Assembly: GCF_014779715.1 (NCBI RefSeq)
Contig: NZ_JACXYU010000014.1
Coordinates: forward strand, 62,001-126,000
Length of the DNA: 64,000 nucleotides
Reading direction: 5' to 3'
Origin: Streptomyces chumphonensis
Lineage (GTDB): Bacteria; Actinomycetota; Actinomycetes; Streptomycetales; Streptomycetaceae
In this document: positions 42,040 to 50,657 of the stretch, in pieces
How the letters are laid out: the number at the start of each line of letters is the position of its first letter
Position numbering within the stretch: position 1 is the first letter of the stretch
Made by a program: the position numbers and the translations under genes
Notes under the pieces: model-generated
The model's database searches: none
Seen by the model: only the letters and a program-made list of their open reading frames with translations
Told to the model about the DNA's origin: nothing

Positions 42040-42678
42040 GTGACGGGCAGGAGCAGGCCGGTGTTCGCGCGGCTGTACGCCCGGCTGGCGGGGCCCGCGC
42101 TGGAGCGGGCCGGGGTGGACGCGTACCGGCGGAGCCTGCTCGCCGGGCTCGACGGCGAGGTGGTGGAGATCGGTGCGGGCAACGGGCTGAACTTCCCGCA
42201 CTACCCGGCGTCGGTGCGTCGGGTGGTGGCCGTGGAGCCGGAGCGGCACCTGCGCGCGATGGCCGGGCGGGCGGCCCGGACGGCGCCGGTGCCGGTCGAC
42301 GTCGTGGACGGCGCGGCCGAGGGGCTGCCGTTCCCGGACGGTGCGTTCGACGCGGCGGTGGCCTGCCTGGTGCTGTGCTCGGTGGCCGACCAGGAGCGGG
42401 CGCTCAGAGAGGTGCGGCGGGTGCTGCGGCCGGGCGGGGAGCTGCGGTTCTTCGAGCACGTCCGCTCGGAGAGCCCGGGCATGCGCCGGGTGCAGGGCGT
42501 GCTGGACGCCACGCTGTGGCCCCGTCTGATGGGCGGCTGCCACACCGGGCGCGACACCGGCGCCGCGATCGCGGCGGCCGGTTTCGAGGTGACCGGCCTG
42601 CGCCGCCTGCGTTTCCCCGCCACCGCACGCGCGACCCCGTCGAGCGGCCACATCCTCGGCACGGCCGTCCGCCCGTGA
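42040..42678 (+). CDS. Class I SAM-dependent methyltransferase
   Basis: 212 aa from GTG 42040 (VTGRSRPVFARLYARLAGP). SAM motif I is VVEIGAGNGLNFPHYP, motif II VVAVEPERHLRAMA, and motif IV AFDAAVACLVLCSV; the FFEHVRSE segment is typical of methyltransferase_11 proteins acting on small molecules or quinones. It ends before a strong hairpin. It does not belong to the choline operon. Substrate unknown. Confidence 0.9.
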   Translation: MTGRSRPVFARLYARLAGPALERAGVDAYRRSLLAGLDGEVVEIGAGNGLNFPHYPASVRRVVAVEPERHLRAMAGRAARTAPVPVDVVDGAAEGLPFPDGAFDAAVACLVLCSVADQERALREVRRVLRPGGELRFFEHVRSESPGMRRVQGVLDATLWPRLMGGCHTGRDTGAAIAAAGFEVTGLRRLRFPATARATPSSGHILGTAVRP

Positions 42679-42700
42679 CGCGCGGCCGCTCCCGGCGTGC

Positions 42701-42737
42701 GGGCGCCCCCGCGCCACGACCTCGCGCGGGGGCGTCC
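42701..42737. terminator. Bidirectional terminator
   Basis: A perfect 11-bp stem (42704-42714 with 42724-42734), extendable to 14 bp through 42701-42703 and 42735-42737 with one G-U pair, has a 9-nt loop. It lies between the methyltransferase and the convergent small antitoxin-like gene. Confidence 0.75.
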
Positions 42738-42754
42738 CCGGCCCGTGCACCGCT

Positions 42755-42961
42755 TCAGGACTGCGGGGGGCGGTCCTCGCCACGTCCGCGCGGCTGCTCG
42801 TCGCCGAACCGCTCGTTGAGCTTCTCCTGCGCGGTGTCGACGTGCTTGCTGTGCTTGCCCCCGGTGCGCTCGTCGACGGCGTCGCCCGCCTTCTCCACGC
42901 CCTGGCGGGTCTGTTCCGGGTGGCCCTTCAGCATTCCCTTGAGCTTATCCATCATGGACAT
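42755..42961 (-). CDS. Small Rv0909/MT0933-type antitoxin-family protein
   Basis: 68 aa (MSMMDKLKGMLKGHPEQTRQGVEKA at its start, then VDERTGGKHSKHVDTAQEKL). The family is annotated as antitoxin after the Mycobacterium Rv0909-Rv0910 pair, but no toxin gene is adjacent, and Streptomyces carry several such orphan copies. AAGGA sits 6 nt before ATG 42961. Highly charged and helical. Function uncertain. Confidence 0.82.
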   Translation of the reverse strand: MSMMDKLKGMLKGHPEQTRQGVEKAGDAVDERTGGKHSKHVDTAQEKLNERFGDEQPRGRGEDRPPQS

Positions 42962-43056
42962 GGCTGTTCCTTCCGCCGTTTGCGGTGTCCTCGTCCAGCA
43001 TCACCACACCTGCCGCACATCCGCATCCGCAGGGCTGTGAGCAGCGACGGGTGCGG

Positions 43057-44610
43057 TCAGGCCCGCGCTCCGGAGGCGGTGCCGGCGATGAGGTCGGCGG
43101 CCCGCTCGGCCACGAGGAGGACGGTCACCATCGGGTTGATCGTCGGCATGGTGGGGAAGACGGAGGCGTCGACGACGCGGACCCCGTCCACGCCGCGCAG
43201 CCGCAGGTTCGGGTCCAGGACGGCCAGGGGGTCGTCGGACGCGCCCATGCGGCAGGTGCCGGCCGGGTGGTAGACGGTGTGCGCCGCGCGGCGCCCGTAC
43301 GCGGACAGTTCCGCGTCGGACTCCACGTGCGGTCCGGGGGCGACCTCCCGCAGCAGCCAGGACTTCAGCGGCTCCTCCCGGGCGACCCGTCGGGCGAGCT
43401 TCAGGCCGTCGACGATCGTCTTCTCGTCGTAGCCCTCGGGGTCGGTGAAGTAGCGGAAGTCCAGGGCCGGTTTCTCCGTAGGGTCGGCGCTGCGCAGCCA
43501 CATCCGCCCGATCGAGCGGGCGCGGGGCACGTTGGGCGTCATGCAGACGCCGTACTCCGGTTCGGGGTAGCCGAGGCGGGCCGTGTTGACGGTGAAGGGC
43601 ACCTGGTAGAAGTGGAACATCAGGTCCGGCCGGGGCCGGCCCCGGTCGCGCCGCACGAAGAGTCCGGCGTCGGAGTCCATCGCCGAGTTCGGCGGCAGCG
43701 GGCCGCGCGTCTCCCAGAGGATGACGGACTCGGGGTGGTCCAGCAGGTTCTCCCCCACCCCCGGCAGGTCGGCGACGATGTCGATGCCGTGGCGGCGCAG
43801 CTCCTGGGCGGGGCCGATGCCGGAGAGCATGAGCAGCCGCGGGGTGTCGATGGCGCCCGCGCAGAGCAGGATCTCCCGCTCGGCGCGGACGACGGTGGTC
43901 GAGCCGTCGGCGCGGCGGACGCGGACCCGGGTGTGGCGGCCGTCCTCGTCGGGCAGCAGCCGGTACGCCCAGGTCTCCAGCAGCAGGGTGAGGTTCGGCC
44001 GGTCCATGACGGGGTGGAGGTAGGCCACCGAGGCGGAGGAGCGGTAGCCGGTGTCGGGCTCGTAGGCGAGGGAGAAGAAGCCCGTGCCGTCGGGGAAGGG
44101 CTCGGCGTTGAAGTCGTCGATGACGGGGACGTCGAGCGCGGCGGCAGCCGCGGCGACGAAGTCGACGGCGATCGGGTTCCGGTCGGCCTCGGCGACGGGG
44201 ACGATGTTGGTCTGGAGCCGGTCGCGGTAGGGCAGGATCGTCTGCGGGTCCCAGCCCGCGCAGCCGCGTTCGGTCCACTCCGTGAGGTCCTCCGGCAGGG
44301 GGAGGAAGCTGATGAGGGTGTTGTGGGAGGAGCAGCCGCCGAGGACGCGGGCGCGCGAGTGCAGGATGTGGGAGTTGCCGCGCGGCTGGTCGACGGTGGT
44401 GTAGCGGTAGTCGAAGTCCGAGTCGAGCAGGTTGATCCAGTTGCGCAGCTTCAGGATGCGTTCGTCGCCGACGTCGCTGGGGCCGCCCTCGATGACGGCG
44501 ACGCGGTGGTCGGGGTTCTCCGAGAGGCGGGCGGCGAGCACCGAGCCCGCCGTACCCCCGCCGATGATCACGTAGTCGTACGCCGTCTCGCCGGCTGCCG
44601 TCGTCGCCAT
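43057..44610 (-). CDS. GMC oxidoreductase resembling choline oxidase
   Basis: 517 aa FAD enzyme. FAD motif YDYVIIGGGTAGSVLAARLSE (residues 11-31, broken here by an implied full length), then GGCSSHNT with His96 aligned to the FAD-linking His99 of Arthrobacter choline oxidase. Other aligned active-site residues are Glu294, His333, His448 (TVYHPAGT) and Asn492; Ser101 is replaced by Thr98. It follows the betaine aldehyde dehydrogenase gene by 13 bp, so the pair probably makes glycine betaine from choline. It may use O2, unlike membrane BetA dehydrogenases. Confidence 0.88.
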   Translation of the reverse strand: MATTAAGETAYDYVIIGGGTAGSVLAARLSENPDHRVAVIEGGPSDVGDERILKLRNWINLLDSDFDYRYTTVDQPRGNSHILHSRARVLGGCSSHNTLISFLPLPEDLTEWTERGCAGWDPQTILPYRDRLQTNIVPVAEADRNPIAVDFVAAAAAALDVPVIDDFNAEPFPDGTGFFSLAYEPDTGYRSSASVAYLHPVMDRPNLTLLLETWAYRLLPDEDGRHTRVRVRRADGSTTVVRAEREILLCAGAIDTPRLLMLSGIGPAQELRRHGIDIVADLPGVGENLLDHPESVILWETRGPLPPNSAMDSDAGLFVRRDRGRPRPDLMFHFYQVPFTVNTARLGYPEPEYGVCMTPNVPRARSIGRMWLRSADPTEKPALDFRYFTDPEGYDEKTIVDGLKLARRVAREEPLKSWLLREVAPGPHVESDAELSAYGRRAAHTVYHPAGTCRMGASDDPLAVLDPNLRLRGVDGVRVVDASVFPTMPTINPMVTVLLVAERAADLIAGTASGARA

Positions 44611-44623
44611 GGGTGCGGCCCCC

Positions 44624-46087
44624 TCAGCCCTTGAACCAGCCGGACGGTGCCGGCGCGAGGTTCTGGTAGATGTGCTTGCTCTCCTGGTACTCGTGCAGCC
44701 CCGAGGGGCCCAGCTCGCGCCCGATGCCGGAGCGGCCGAAACCGCCCCACTCGGCCTGTGGCACGTAGGGGTGGAAGTCGTTGATCCACACCGTGCCGTG
44801 CCGCAGCCGGTTCGCCACCCGCTGCGCGCGGCTCGCCTCGCTCGTCCACAGCCCGCCGGCCAGGCCGTACCGCGTGTCGTTGGCCAGTGCCACGGCCTCG
44901 TCCTCGGTGTGGAAGCGCTCCACGGTGACGACGGGGCCGAAGATCTCCTCCCGGACGACGCGCATCGAGCGGTCGCAGTCGGCGAAGACGGTGGGCAGGA
45001 GGAAGAACCCGCGCTGGAGCTCCGGGTCGTCGGGCCGCCGTCCGCCGCAGGCCACGCGGGCGCCCTCGGCCCGGCCGATCTCCAGGTACTCCTCCACCTT
45101 GGCCCGGTGCTCGGCCGAGCTGAGCGGTCCGGACTCCGTGCCCTCGGCCAGGCCGTCGCCCAGCCGGATGCGGGAGGCCCGGTCGGCGAGCGCCGCCACG
45201 AAGCGGTCGTGGACGGCGTCCTCGACCAAGAGCCGCGAGCCGGCCGAGCAGACCTGACCCGAGTGCAGGAACGCCGCGTCGAGCGCGTAGTCGAGCGCGG
45301 CGTCGAAGTCCGCGTCCGCGAAGACGATGTTCGGGTTCTTCCCGCCCAGTTCGAGGGCGATCGTCTTGACGCCGTCGGCCGCCGCCGCCATGATCCGCCG
45401 CCCGGTGTCCAGCCCGCCGGTGAAGGAGACGAGGTCGACCTCGGGGTGGGACGTCATCGCGGCGCCGACCGTGGCGCCCGGACCGAGGACGAGGTTGGCC
45501 ACCCCGGGCGGCGCGCCCGCCTCGGCGATCAGCCGGATCATGTGCAGGGTGGTGAGCGGCGTCGTCTCGCTCGGTTTGAGGACGAAGGTGTTCCCGGCCG
45601 CGAGCGCCGGTGCGACCTTCCAGGACGCCTGGAGCAGCGGGTAGTTCCACGGGGCGATGAGCGCGCACACGCCGACCGGGTGGTGCACGACGCGGCTGAG
45701 GACGTCGGGGCCGATGTCCAGCACCCGGCCGCCGTCCTTGTCGGCGATCTCGGCGAAGTAGCGGAAGCAGTTCGCCACGTCGTCGACGTCGATGCGGGCC
45801 TCGGTGAGCGTCTTGCCCGTGTCCAGCGTCTCGGTGCGGGCGATCTCCTCCTTGTCCCGCAGCAGGAAGCGGTGCACGCGGTGCAGCAGGTCGGCGCGGT
45901 GGCGGGTGGGGGCGTCGGACCACACGCCGGAGTCGAACGCCCGCCGCGCGGCCCGCACGGCCCGGTCGACGTCCGTCTCGTCGGCGTCGTCCACGGTGGT
46001 GACGACGGAGGCGTCGAACGGGTTGACGACGTCGTGCCGACCGCCGGCCGCCGCCACCCATTCACCGTCGATGTACAGCTCGGGCAC
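44624..46087 (-). CDS. betB: Betaine aldehyde dehydrogenase-type ALDH
   Basis: 487 aa from GTG 46087, with GGGAG 7 nt upstream. NAD-dependent aldehyde dehydrogenase: general base in LELGGKNPNIV, catalytic Cys in HSGQVCSAGSRL, and EEIFGPVVTVERF and AEWGGFGRSGIGRELG at the C-terminus. The choline-oxidase-like gene lies 13 bp downstream, giving a two-gene osmoprotectant operon. No BetI regulator or betaine transporter is adjacent. Upstream in-frame sequence beyond the GTG lacks conserved residues. Confidence 0.9.
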   Translation of the reverse strand: MPELYIDGEWVAAAGGRHDVVNPFDASVVTTVDDADETDVDRAVRAARRAFDSGVWSDAPTRHRADLLHRVHRFLLRDKEEIARTETLDTGKTLTEARIDVDDVANCFRYFAEIADKDGGRVLDIGPDVLSRVVHHPVGVCALIAPWNYPLLQASWKVAPALAAGNTFVLKPSETTPLTTLHMIRLIAEAGAPPGVANLVLGPGATVGAAMTSHPEVDLVSFTGGLDTGRRIMAAAADGVKTIALELGGKNPNIVFADADFDAALDYALDAAFLHSGQVCSAGSRLLVEDAVHDRFVAALADRASRIRLGDGLAEGTESGPLSSAEHRAKVEEYLEIGRAEGARVACGGRRPDDPELQRGFFLLPTVFADCDRSMRVVREEIFGPVVTVERFHTEDEAVALANDTRYGLAGGLWTSEASRAQRVANRLRHGTVWINDFHPYVPQAEWGGFGRSGIGRELGPSGLHEYQESKHIYQNLAPAPSGWFKG

Positions 46088-46202
46088 GCGGGCACTCCCT
46101 CGGACGGTGGCAGGAAGCACCACCATCGAACGGAGCGCGCCACCTGGCCACCCGGCGCACCGCCGGTTTCGGCCCCCCGGGGCGCGGAAGCACCCTGTCG
46201 GG

Positions 46203-47360
46203 TCAGTGCCGGGTCGTCCCCGGACCCGCGACCGGGCCCTCGCCGCGGACCGCCCCCGCACGCGCCGGGGCCAGCGTCGGGTAGTCGGTGTAGCCGGTGG
46301 CCCCGCCCACGTACATCATGTGCCGCTCGCGCAGCGCGTTGAGGGGTGCGCCGAGGCGGAGCCGCTCGACGAGGTCGGGGTTGGCCAGGAAGGCGCGTCC
46401 CAGGGAGACGAGGTCGGCCCCCGCCTGCAGCAGGGCCTCCCCCGCCGCTCGGCCGCCGTCCGGGGGCGGTGCTCCCGCGCCGAGGGCGGGATTGGCGATC
46501 AGGGTGCCGGGCCAGGCGGCGCGCAGGGTGCGGAAGGGGGGCCGGTCGGGGTCGGCGAACTCGTGGTGCAGGTACACCGGGCCGATCCGCGCCAGGGCGG
46601 CGACCAGGGCGGGGTAGACCTCGTCGGAGGCGCTCTCCTCGATGCCGTTGAAGGTGGCGCCCGGGGAGACGCGCACTCCGACCCGGCCGGGCCCGATCGC
46701 CTCGGCGACCGCCCGGACCACCTCGACGGGGAAGCGGACGCGCCCCTCGACCGTGCCGCCGTAGGCGTCGGTGCGGAGGTTGGTCCCGCGCGCGATGAAC
46801 TGGTGCAGGAGGTGCCCGTTGGCTGCGTGCACCTCCACCCCCGCGAAGCCGGCTTCGACGGCGCTGCGGGCGGCGCGGGCGAAGTCGGTGACGGTGGCGC
46901 GTACGTCGTCGGCCGTCATGGCGCGCGGCACGACGGCGGGGCGGCGCCCGCCGGGCGTGTGGATCGTCTCCGGCAGCGGGACCGGGGAGGGGGCGAGGGG
47001 CGTCAGGCCGCTGGTGTCGGGGTGGCCCACGCGTCCGCCGTGCTGGAGCTGGAGGAACATCCGTCCCCCGGCGGCCCGGACGGCGTCGGTGACCCGGCGC
47101 CACCCGGCGATCTGGGCCGCCGTGTGGATGGCCGGGGTGCCGGGGTACGTCCGGCCCACGGCGTTGGGCGTGGTGGCCTCGGCGATGATCAGGCCGGCCG
47201 TGGCGCGCTGCGCGTAGTAGGTGGCCATGAGGGGCCCCGGCACCCCGTCGGCGTCCGCACGGTTGCGGGTCAGCGGCGCCATCACGAGGCGGTTGGGCAG
47301 GTCGAGCGCGCCGAGCCGGGCCGGTTCGAGGAGCGGGGACGGCGTTGTCGTGTGCGTCAT
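46203..47360 (-). CDS. Old Yellow Enzyme family alkene reductase
   Basis: 385 aa from ATG 47360 (MTHTTTPSPLLEPARLG). FMN-binding TIM-barrel protein with APLTRNRADADGVP, LQLQHGGRVGHP, FAGVEVHAANGHLLHQF (His and Asn of the catalytic pair) and RTDAYGG. It reduces activated alkenes or nitro compounds with NAD(P)H. It is divergent from a MerR gene with a MerR-type operator between them, so induction by a toxic electrophile is likely. Confidence 0.93.
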   Translation of the reverse strand: MTHTTTPSPLLEPARLGALDLPNRLVMAPLTRNRADADGVPGPLMATYYAQRATAGLIIAEATTPNAVGRTYPGTPAIHTAAQIAGWRRVTDAVRAAGGRMFLQLQHGGRVGHPDTSGLTPLAPSPVPLPETIHTPGGRRPAVVPRAMTADDVRATVTDFARAARSAVEAGFAGVEVHAANGHLLHQFIARGTNLRTDAYGGTVEGRVRFPVEVVRAVAEAIGPGRVGVRVSPGATFNGIEESASDEVYPALVAALARIGPVYLHHEFADPDRPPFRTLRAAWPGTLIANPALGAGAPPPDGGRAAGEALLQAGADLVSLGRAFLANPDLVERLRLGAPLNALRERHMMYVGGATGYTDYPTLAPARAGAVRGEGPVAGPGTTRH

Positions 47361-47365
47361 GCCGG

Positions 47366-47398
47366 TACGGTAAAAGGTGACATCCATGTCAGGTTCAA
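47366..47398 (-). promoter_or_regulatory. MerR-type promoter/operator of the alkene reductase gene
   Basis: On the minus strand, TTGAAC (47393-47398) and a -10-like TACCGT (47366-47371) flank an extended spacer of 19-21 bp, depending on the -10 chosen. The palindrome TGACATCCATGTCA (47378-47391) fills the spacer. Long spacers with an internal operator are the hallmark of MerR-activated promoters. The -10 lies about 6 nt from the ATG. Confidence 0.6.
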
Positions 47399-47424
47399 GT
47401 CCGGCGGCACCCGGTGGAGGCGGC

Positions 47425-47814
47425 ATGCGGATCGGCGAACTGGCCCGGCGCAGCGGCGTGAGCGAGCGCTCGCTGCGCTACTACGAGACGCAGGGCCTGC
47501 TGCGGGCCGAGCGGACGCCGGGCGGGCAGCGGCGCTACGGCGCGTGGGCCGTCGACCGGGTCGTGCGCATCCAGGCGCTCTACGCGGCCGGGCTCAACAG
47601 CCGCCGGATCGCGACGCTGCTCCCCTGCCTGCGCGACGCGGACGGCGGCCCGTCCGAGATCGCCACGGGGCGGCTGGTCACCGAGCTGACGGCGGAACGG
47701 GCCCGCATCGACCGCATGATCACCGACCTGCTCCGGACCCGCGACATCCTGGACGAGGTGATCGAGGACGCCTCGGCGCCGCCGCCCCGCTCACCGCTGC
47801 GGCCTCCCGGCTGA
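47425..47814 (+). CDS. MerR family regulator, divergent from the alkene reductase
   Basis: 129 aa from ATG 47425; GGAGG lies 4 nt upstream. MerR DNA-binding domain IGELARRSGVSERSLRYYETQGLL, wing region PGGQRRYGAWAVDRVVRIQAL, and a dimerisation helix ending in an effector segment of only about 40 residues. The single Cys (LLPCLRDADGG) could be a sensor of electrophiles. It probably activates the divergent reductase through the operator at 47378-47391. Its 3' end overlaps the convergent membrane-protein gene by 24 nt. Confidence 0.92.
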   Translation: MRIGELARRSGVSERSLRYYETQGLLRAERTPGGQRRYGAWAVDRVVRIQALYAAGLNSRRIATLLPCLRDADGGPSEIATGRLVTELTAERARIDRMITDLLRTRDILDEVIEDASAPPPRSPLRPPG

Positions 47815-48378
47815 GGCGGCGGATGCGCGGTCCCCGGCCGCGCCTTTCGGCGGCCGCTTGGGCCAGATGGTGTAGCCGAGCGCGATGAGCACGGCCAGAC
47901 CGGCGACGTACTCCATCCGGCCCTGCCACGCGCGCAGCGGCGCCACGTCACCCGCGTCACCGACGTACCAGATCGCCGCCTGCAACAGCCCGGCGGCGAT
48001 GGCGGCGGCGCCGATGGCCCGGGCACTCATCCGCCACTCGTGCGCGGCCCGCGCGCTCCCGTAGCGCGGCGGCCGCACCGGCGGCGGGCCGCCCGCGAAC
48101 CGGTGGGCGAACCGGGCGTCGGCCCAGCGGACGAGGTAGTGGCCGTGGGTGACCGTGAAGCCGATGTAGACCGCCGCCAACCCGTGCCGCCAACCCGGCT
48201 CCCCGCCGTCCCTCAGATCGGCGGCGGTGGCCACGAGCAGCACGACCTCCAGCAGGGGTTCGCACAGCAGGACGGCCAGCCCGGCGCGGGGCATGCGGGC
48301 GAGGTAGCGCAGGGCGAGACCGAGCGCGAGCAGGACCCAGAACCCGATCTCGGCGGCGATGATGAGGGCGAGCAGCAC
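47791..48378 (-). CDS. Integral membrane protein of unknown function
   Basis: 195 aa from GTG 48378, with AAGGAG 5 nt upstream. Four to five membrane segments, beginning LALIIAAEIGFWVLLALGLAL, with a conserved-looking LARMPRAGLAVLLCEPLLE and VTHGHYLVRWAD. The C-terminal tail is basic. Similar proteins are common in Streptomyces; no function is known to me. The first 150 bp of the following histidine kinase region are divergent from it. Confidence 0.82.
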   Translation of the reverse strand: MLLALIIAAEIGFWVLLALGLALRYLARMPRAGLAVLLCEPLLEVVLLVATAADLRDGGEPGWRHGLAAVYIGFTVTHGHYLVRWADARFAHRFAGGPPPVRPPRYGSARAAHEWRMSARAIGAAAIAAGLLQAAIWYVGDAGDVAPLRAWQGRMEYVAGLAVLIALGYTIWPKRPPKGAAGDRASAASAGRPQR

Positions 48379-48529
48379 GACGGCTCCTTTCCGTGCCTCC
48401 AGCCTCTCCGCCGGGGCCGGCCCGGTCGTCGTCGCCGGTGACGATCCGCCCCTGCATCTTTCGATGTACCCGCCGCCTCCACCGGGGGGCGGAGGCGGCG
48501 ACGGCCCCGGACGTGCTGGGATGGGGCCC

Positions 48530-49717
48530 ATGCCGTTCGTCCTCTCGCCGCGCCCGCACCGCTCGGACGTGCTGATCGCCGTCGCCGGGCTGCTCGCGGG
48601 GCTGCTGCTGTGGCGGCTTGAGGTGTTCACCACGCACCAGGGCTTCGGCCGGAAGTACGGCGGGTGGGCCGTACTTCCGCTGCTGCTCATGTGCGTGGCC
48701 GTGCTGCGGCGCCGCGACCCGAGGCCCTGGGTGGTGGCGGTCGCCTACCTCGCGCTCGTCGGCGACCAGCTGACGGGCGGGCTCCTGGCGACGCTGCTCC
48801 TGTTCACCGACGTCATGTACGCCGCCGTCATGTACGGCAGCGCCCGGCGGGCACGGCTGCTGCCGCTGTGGACGCTCGTGGTGGGCGTGGCCTTCACCCT
48901 CGGCATGCTGGCCCTGCTGCGCGAGCCGGAGGGACTGGTGCTGGGCATGTTGTTCGCCCTGGTCACCGCCGCGCCCGCCTACACGGGGCTGCTCGTGCGC
49001 AACCACCGTGACGCGGCGGCCGCCGAGCGGCTGCGGGCCGAGCAGACGGCACTGCTGGCGGAGATGGACCGCACTCAGGCCGTCGCGTCCGAACGGGCGC
49101 GGATGGCCCGGGAGCTGCACGACCTGGTGGCCAACCACCTCTCCGCCATCGCCCTGCACGCCACGGCGGCGCAGAGCGTCGACGACGCGGCCGCCACCTC
49201 GCGAGCGCTGGGCGTCATCCGGGAGAGCAGCGTGCAGGGGCTGGCGGAGATGCGGCGGCTGATCGGCATCCTGCGCGAGGAGTCCGACGACGGGGAGGAG
49301 CTCGCCACCCGGCCCACGCTGGACGGCCTGCCCGCTCTCGTCGCCCACGCCCGGTCGGGCGGCGCGGCGGACGGGCTGCGCTTCGCCCTCCACGACGGCC
49401 CGGCGGAGGCCGGGGGCGTCCCGGCACCGGTGGAGCTGGCCGCCTACCGCGTCGTGCAGGAGGCCCTGACCAACGCGCTCAAGCACGCCGCCCCCGGTGA
49501 GGTGAGCGTGCGCCTGGAGCGGGCGGGCGATCTGACGGTCACCGTGTGCTCGCCGCTCGGCCGGGCCGGCCCCCGGGTTCCCGGCTCGGGCGCCGGGCTC
49601 GTCGGCATGCGGGAACGGGTCGAACTGCTCGGCGGCACGTTCGCCGCCGGGCCGGACGGGGACGTGTGGCGGGTGCGGGCCCGGCTGCCCCTGAGCGAAG
49701 GAGCTGAGCGCACGTGA
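48530..49717 (+). CDS. NarL-type sensor histidine kinase
   Basis: 395 aa from ATG 48530; ATG 48521 is also in frame. About five membrane segments (about 13-160) precede the HisKA_3 domain, with phospho-acceptor His197 in MARELHDLVANHLSAI, and the HATPase domain (VVQEALTNALKHA, GAGLVGMRERVELLGG). No extracellular domain is evident, so it probably senses membrane stress or a lipophilic signal. GTGA overlap with the response regulator shows translational coupling. Confidence 0.92.
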   Translation: MPFVLSPRPHRSDVLIAVAGLLAGLLLWRLEVFTTHQGFGRKYGGWAVLPLLLMCVAVLRRRDPRPWVVAVAYLALVGDQLTGGLLATLLLFTDVMYAAVMYGSARRARLLPLWTLVVGVAFTLGMLALLREPEGLVLGMLFALVTAAPAYTGLLVRNHRDAAAAERLRAEQTALLAEMDRTQAVASERARMARELHDLVANHLSAIALHATAAQSVDDAAATSRALGVIRESSVQGLAEMRRLIGILREESDDGEELATRPTLDGLPALVAHARSGGAADGLRFALHDGPAEAGGVPAPVELAAYRVVQEALTNALKHAAPGEVSVRLERAGDLTVTVCSPLGRAGPRVPGSGAGLVGMRERVELLGGTFAAGPDGDVWRVRARLPLSEGAERT

Positions 49718-50364
49718 CGATCCGGGTACTCGTCGCCGAGGACCAGGCCTCCGTTCGGTCCGGCCTGGTGCTCATCCTGCGCGGCGCGCCGGGGATCGAC
49801 GTCGTCGGGGAGGCCGGGGACGGGGAGGAGGCCGTGCGGCTGGCCCGCGAACTGCGACCCGACGTCGTCCTGATGGACGTGCAGATGCCGCGCCTGGACG
49901 GCGTCTCGGCCACCCGGGAGATCGTCGCCGCGCGGCTGGCCGACGTCCTCGTCCTGACGACGTTCGACCTGGACGCCTACGTGTTCGGGGCGCTGCGGGC
50001 CGGTGCGGCCGGCTTCCTGCTGAAGAACACCGACGCGGCGGGGCTCGTCGACGCCGTCCGGACCGTGGCGGGCGGCGAGGGGACGATCGCGCCCTCCGTG
50101 ACCCGGCGGCTCATCGCCGAGTTCGCCGACCCGGCCGTCGCACCCGCACAGGCGCCTCCCGAACTGGGCACCCTGACGGCACGGGAGCGGGAGGTGCTGG
50201 CGCTGCTGGGCGAGGGCCACTCCAACGCGGAGGTCGCAGCCCGGCTCTCGATGGCCGAGGCCACCGTGAAGACGCACGTCAGCCGCGTCCTGCGGAAGCT
50301 CGGGCTGCGCAGCCGGACGCAGGCCGCCGTACTGGCCAGGGAGTGGGGCGTCTCGCCCTCCTGA
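49714..50364 (+). CDS. NarL/LuxR-type response regulator
   Basis: 216 aa. Receiver with Asp55 (VVLMDVQMPRLDG), Thr in LVLTTFD and Lys in GFLLKNTD, then a LuxR helix-turn-helix (LTAREREVLALLGEGHSNAEVA) in the last 65 residues. GTG start overlaps the kinase stop. Targets are unknown; the nearest downstream gene is chiC, but DasR-type repeats suffice to explain that promoter. Pairing with the upstream kinase is certain from the coupling. Confidence 0.94.
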   Translation: MTIRVLVAEDQASVRSGLVLILRGAPGIDVVGEAGDGEEAVRLARELRPDVVLMDVQMPRLDGVSATREIVAARLADVLVLTTFDLDAYVFGALRAGAAGFLLKNTDAAGLVDAVRTVAGGEGTIAPSVTRRLIAEFADPAVAPAQAPPELGTLTAREREVLALLGEGHSNAEVAARLSMAEATVKTHVSRVLRKLGLRSRTQAAVLAREWGVSPS

Positions 50365-50512
50365 CGTCCCCTGACGCCGCCTCAGCGCCCGCCGTACAGC
50401 GGGCGGCAGGGCCCGTCACGCCCTCGTTGCAGGCGTACAGAAGGGGTCGCCCGCACGGCGTCCCGGGCCCAACTCAGCGGCGCCTTAAGGGAACCTTAGG
50501 TTGCGTCGGATT

Positions 50513-50554
50513 TGGTCCAGACCTATTGACCAGTGGTCCAGACCTCCTTAGTGT
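50513..50554 (+). promoter_or_regulatory. Chitinase promoter with TGGTCCAGACCT direct repeats
   Basis: Two identical 12-bp repeats TGGTCCAGACCT start at 50513 and 50534, 21 bp (two helical turns) apart. Between and over them lie TTGACC (50526-50531), a 17-bp spacer and TAGTGT (50549-50554), a good vegetative promoter. Streptomyces chitinase promoters carry these repeats, which govern chitin induction and glucose repression and resemble DasR sites. The leader to the TTG start is about 97 nt. Confidence 0.88.
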
Positions 50555-50657
50555 CCCTGACAACTGCGGGAGGGCGTGAGGCACGTCACGCCTTCCACGG
50601 GCGGCGCAGAAACCCCCATCGGACCGGCCCCCACCGGCCCCAGCTCATGGAGCGCTG

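Noticed and set aside
42755..42961. A toxin-antitoxin pair built on the Rv0909-type gene.
   Set aside because: No toxin-like gene overlaps or follows it; both neighbours are enzymes with their own terminators.
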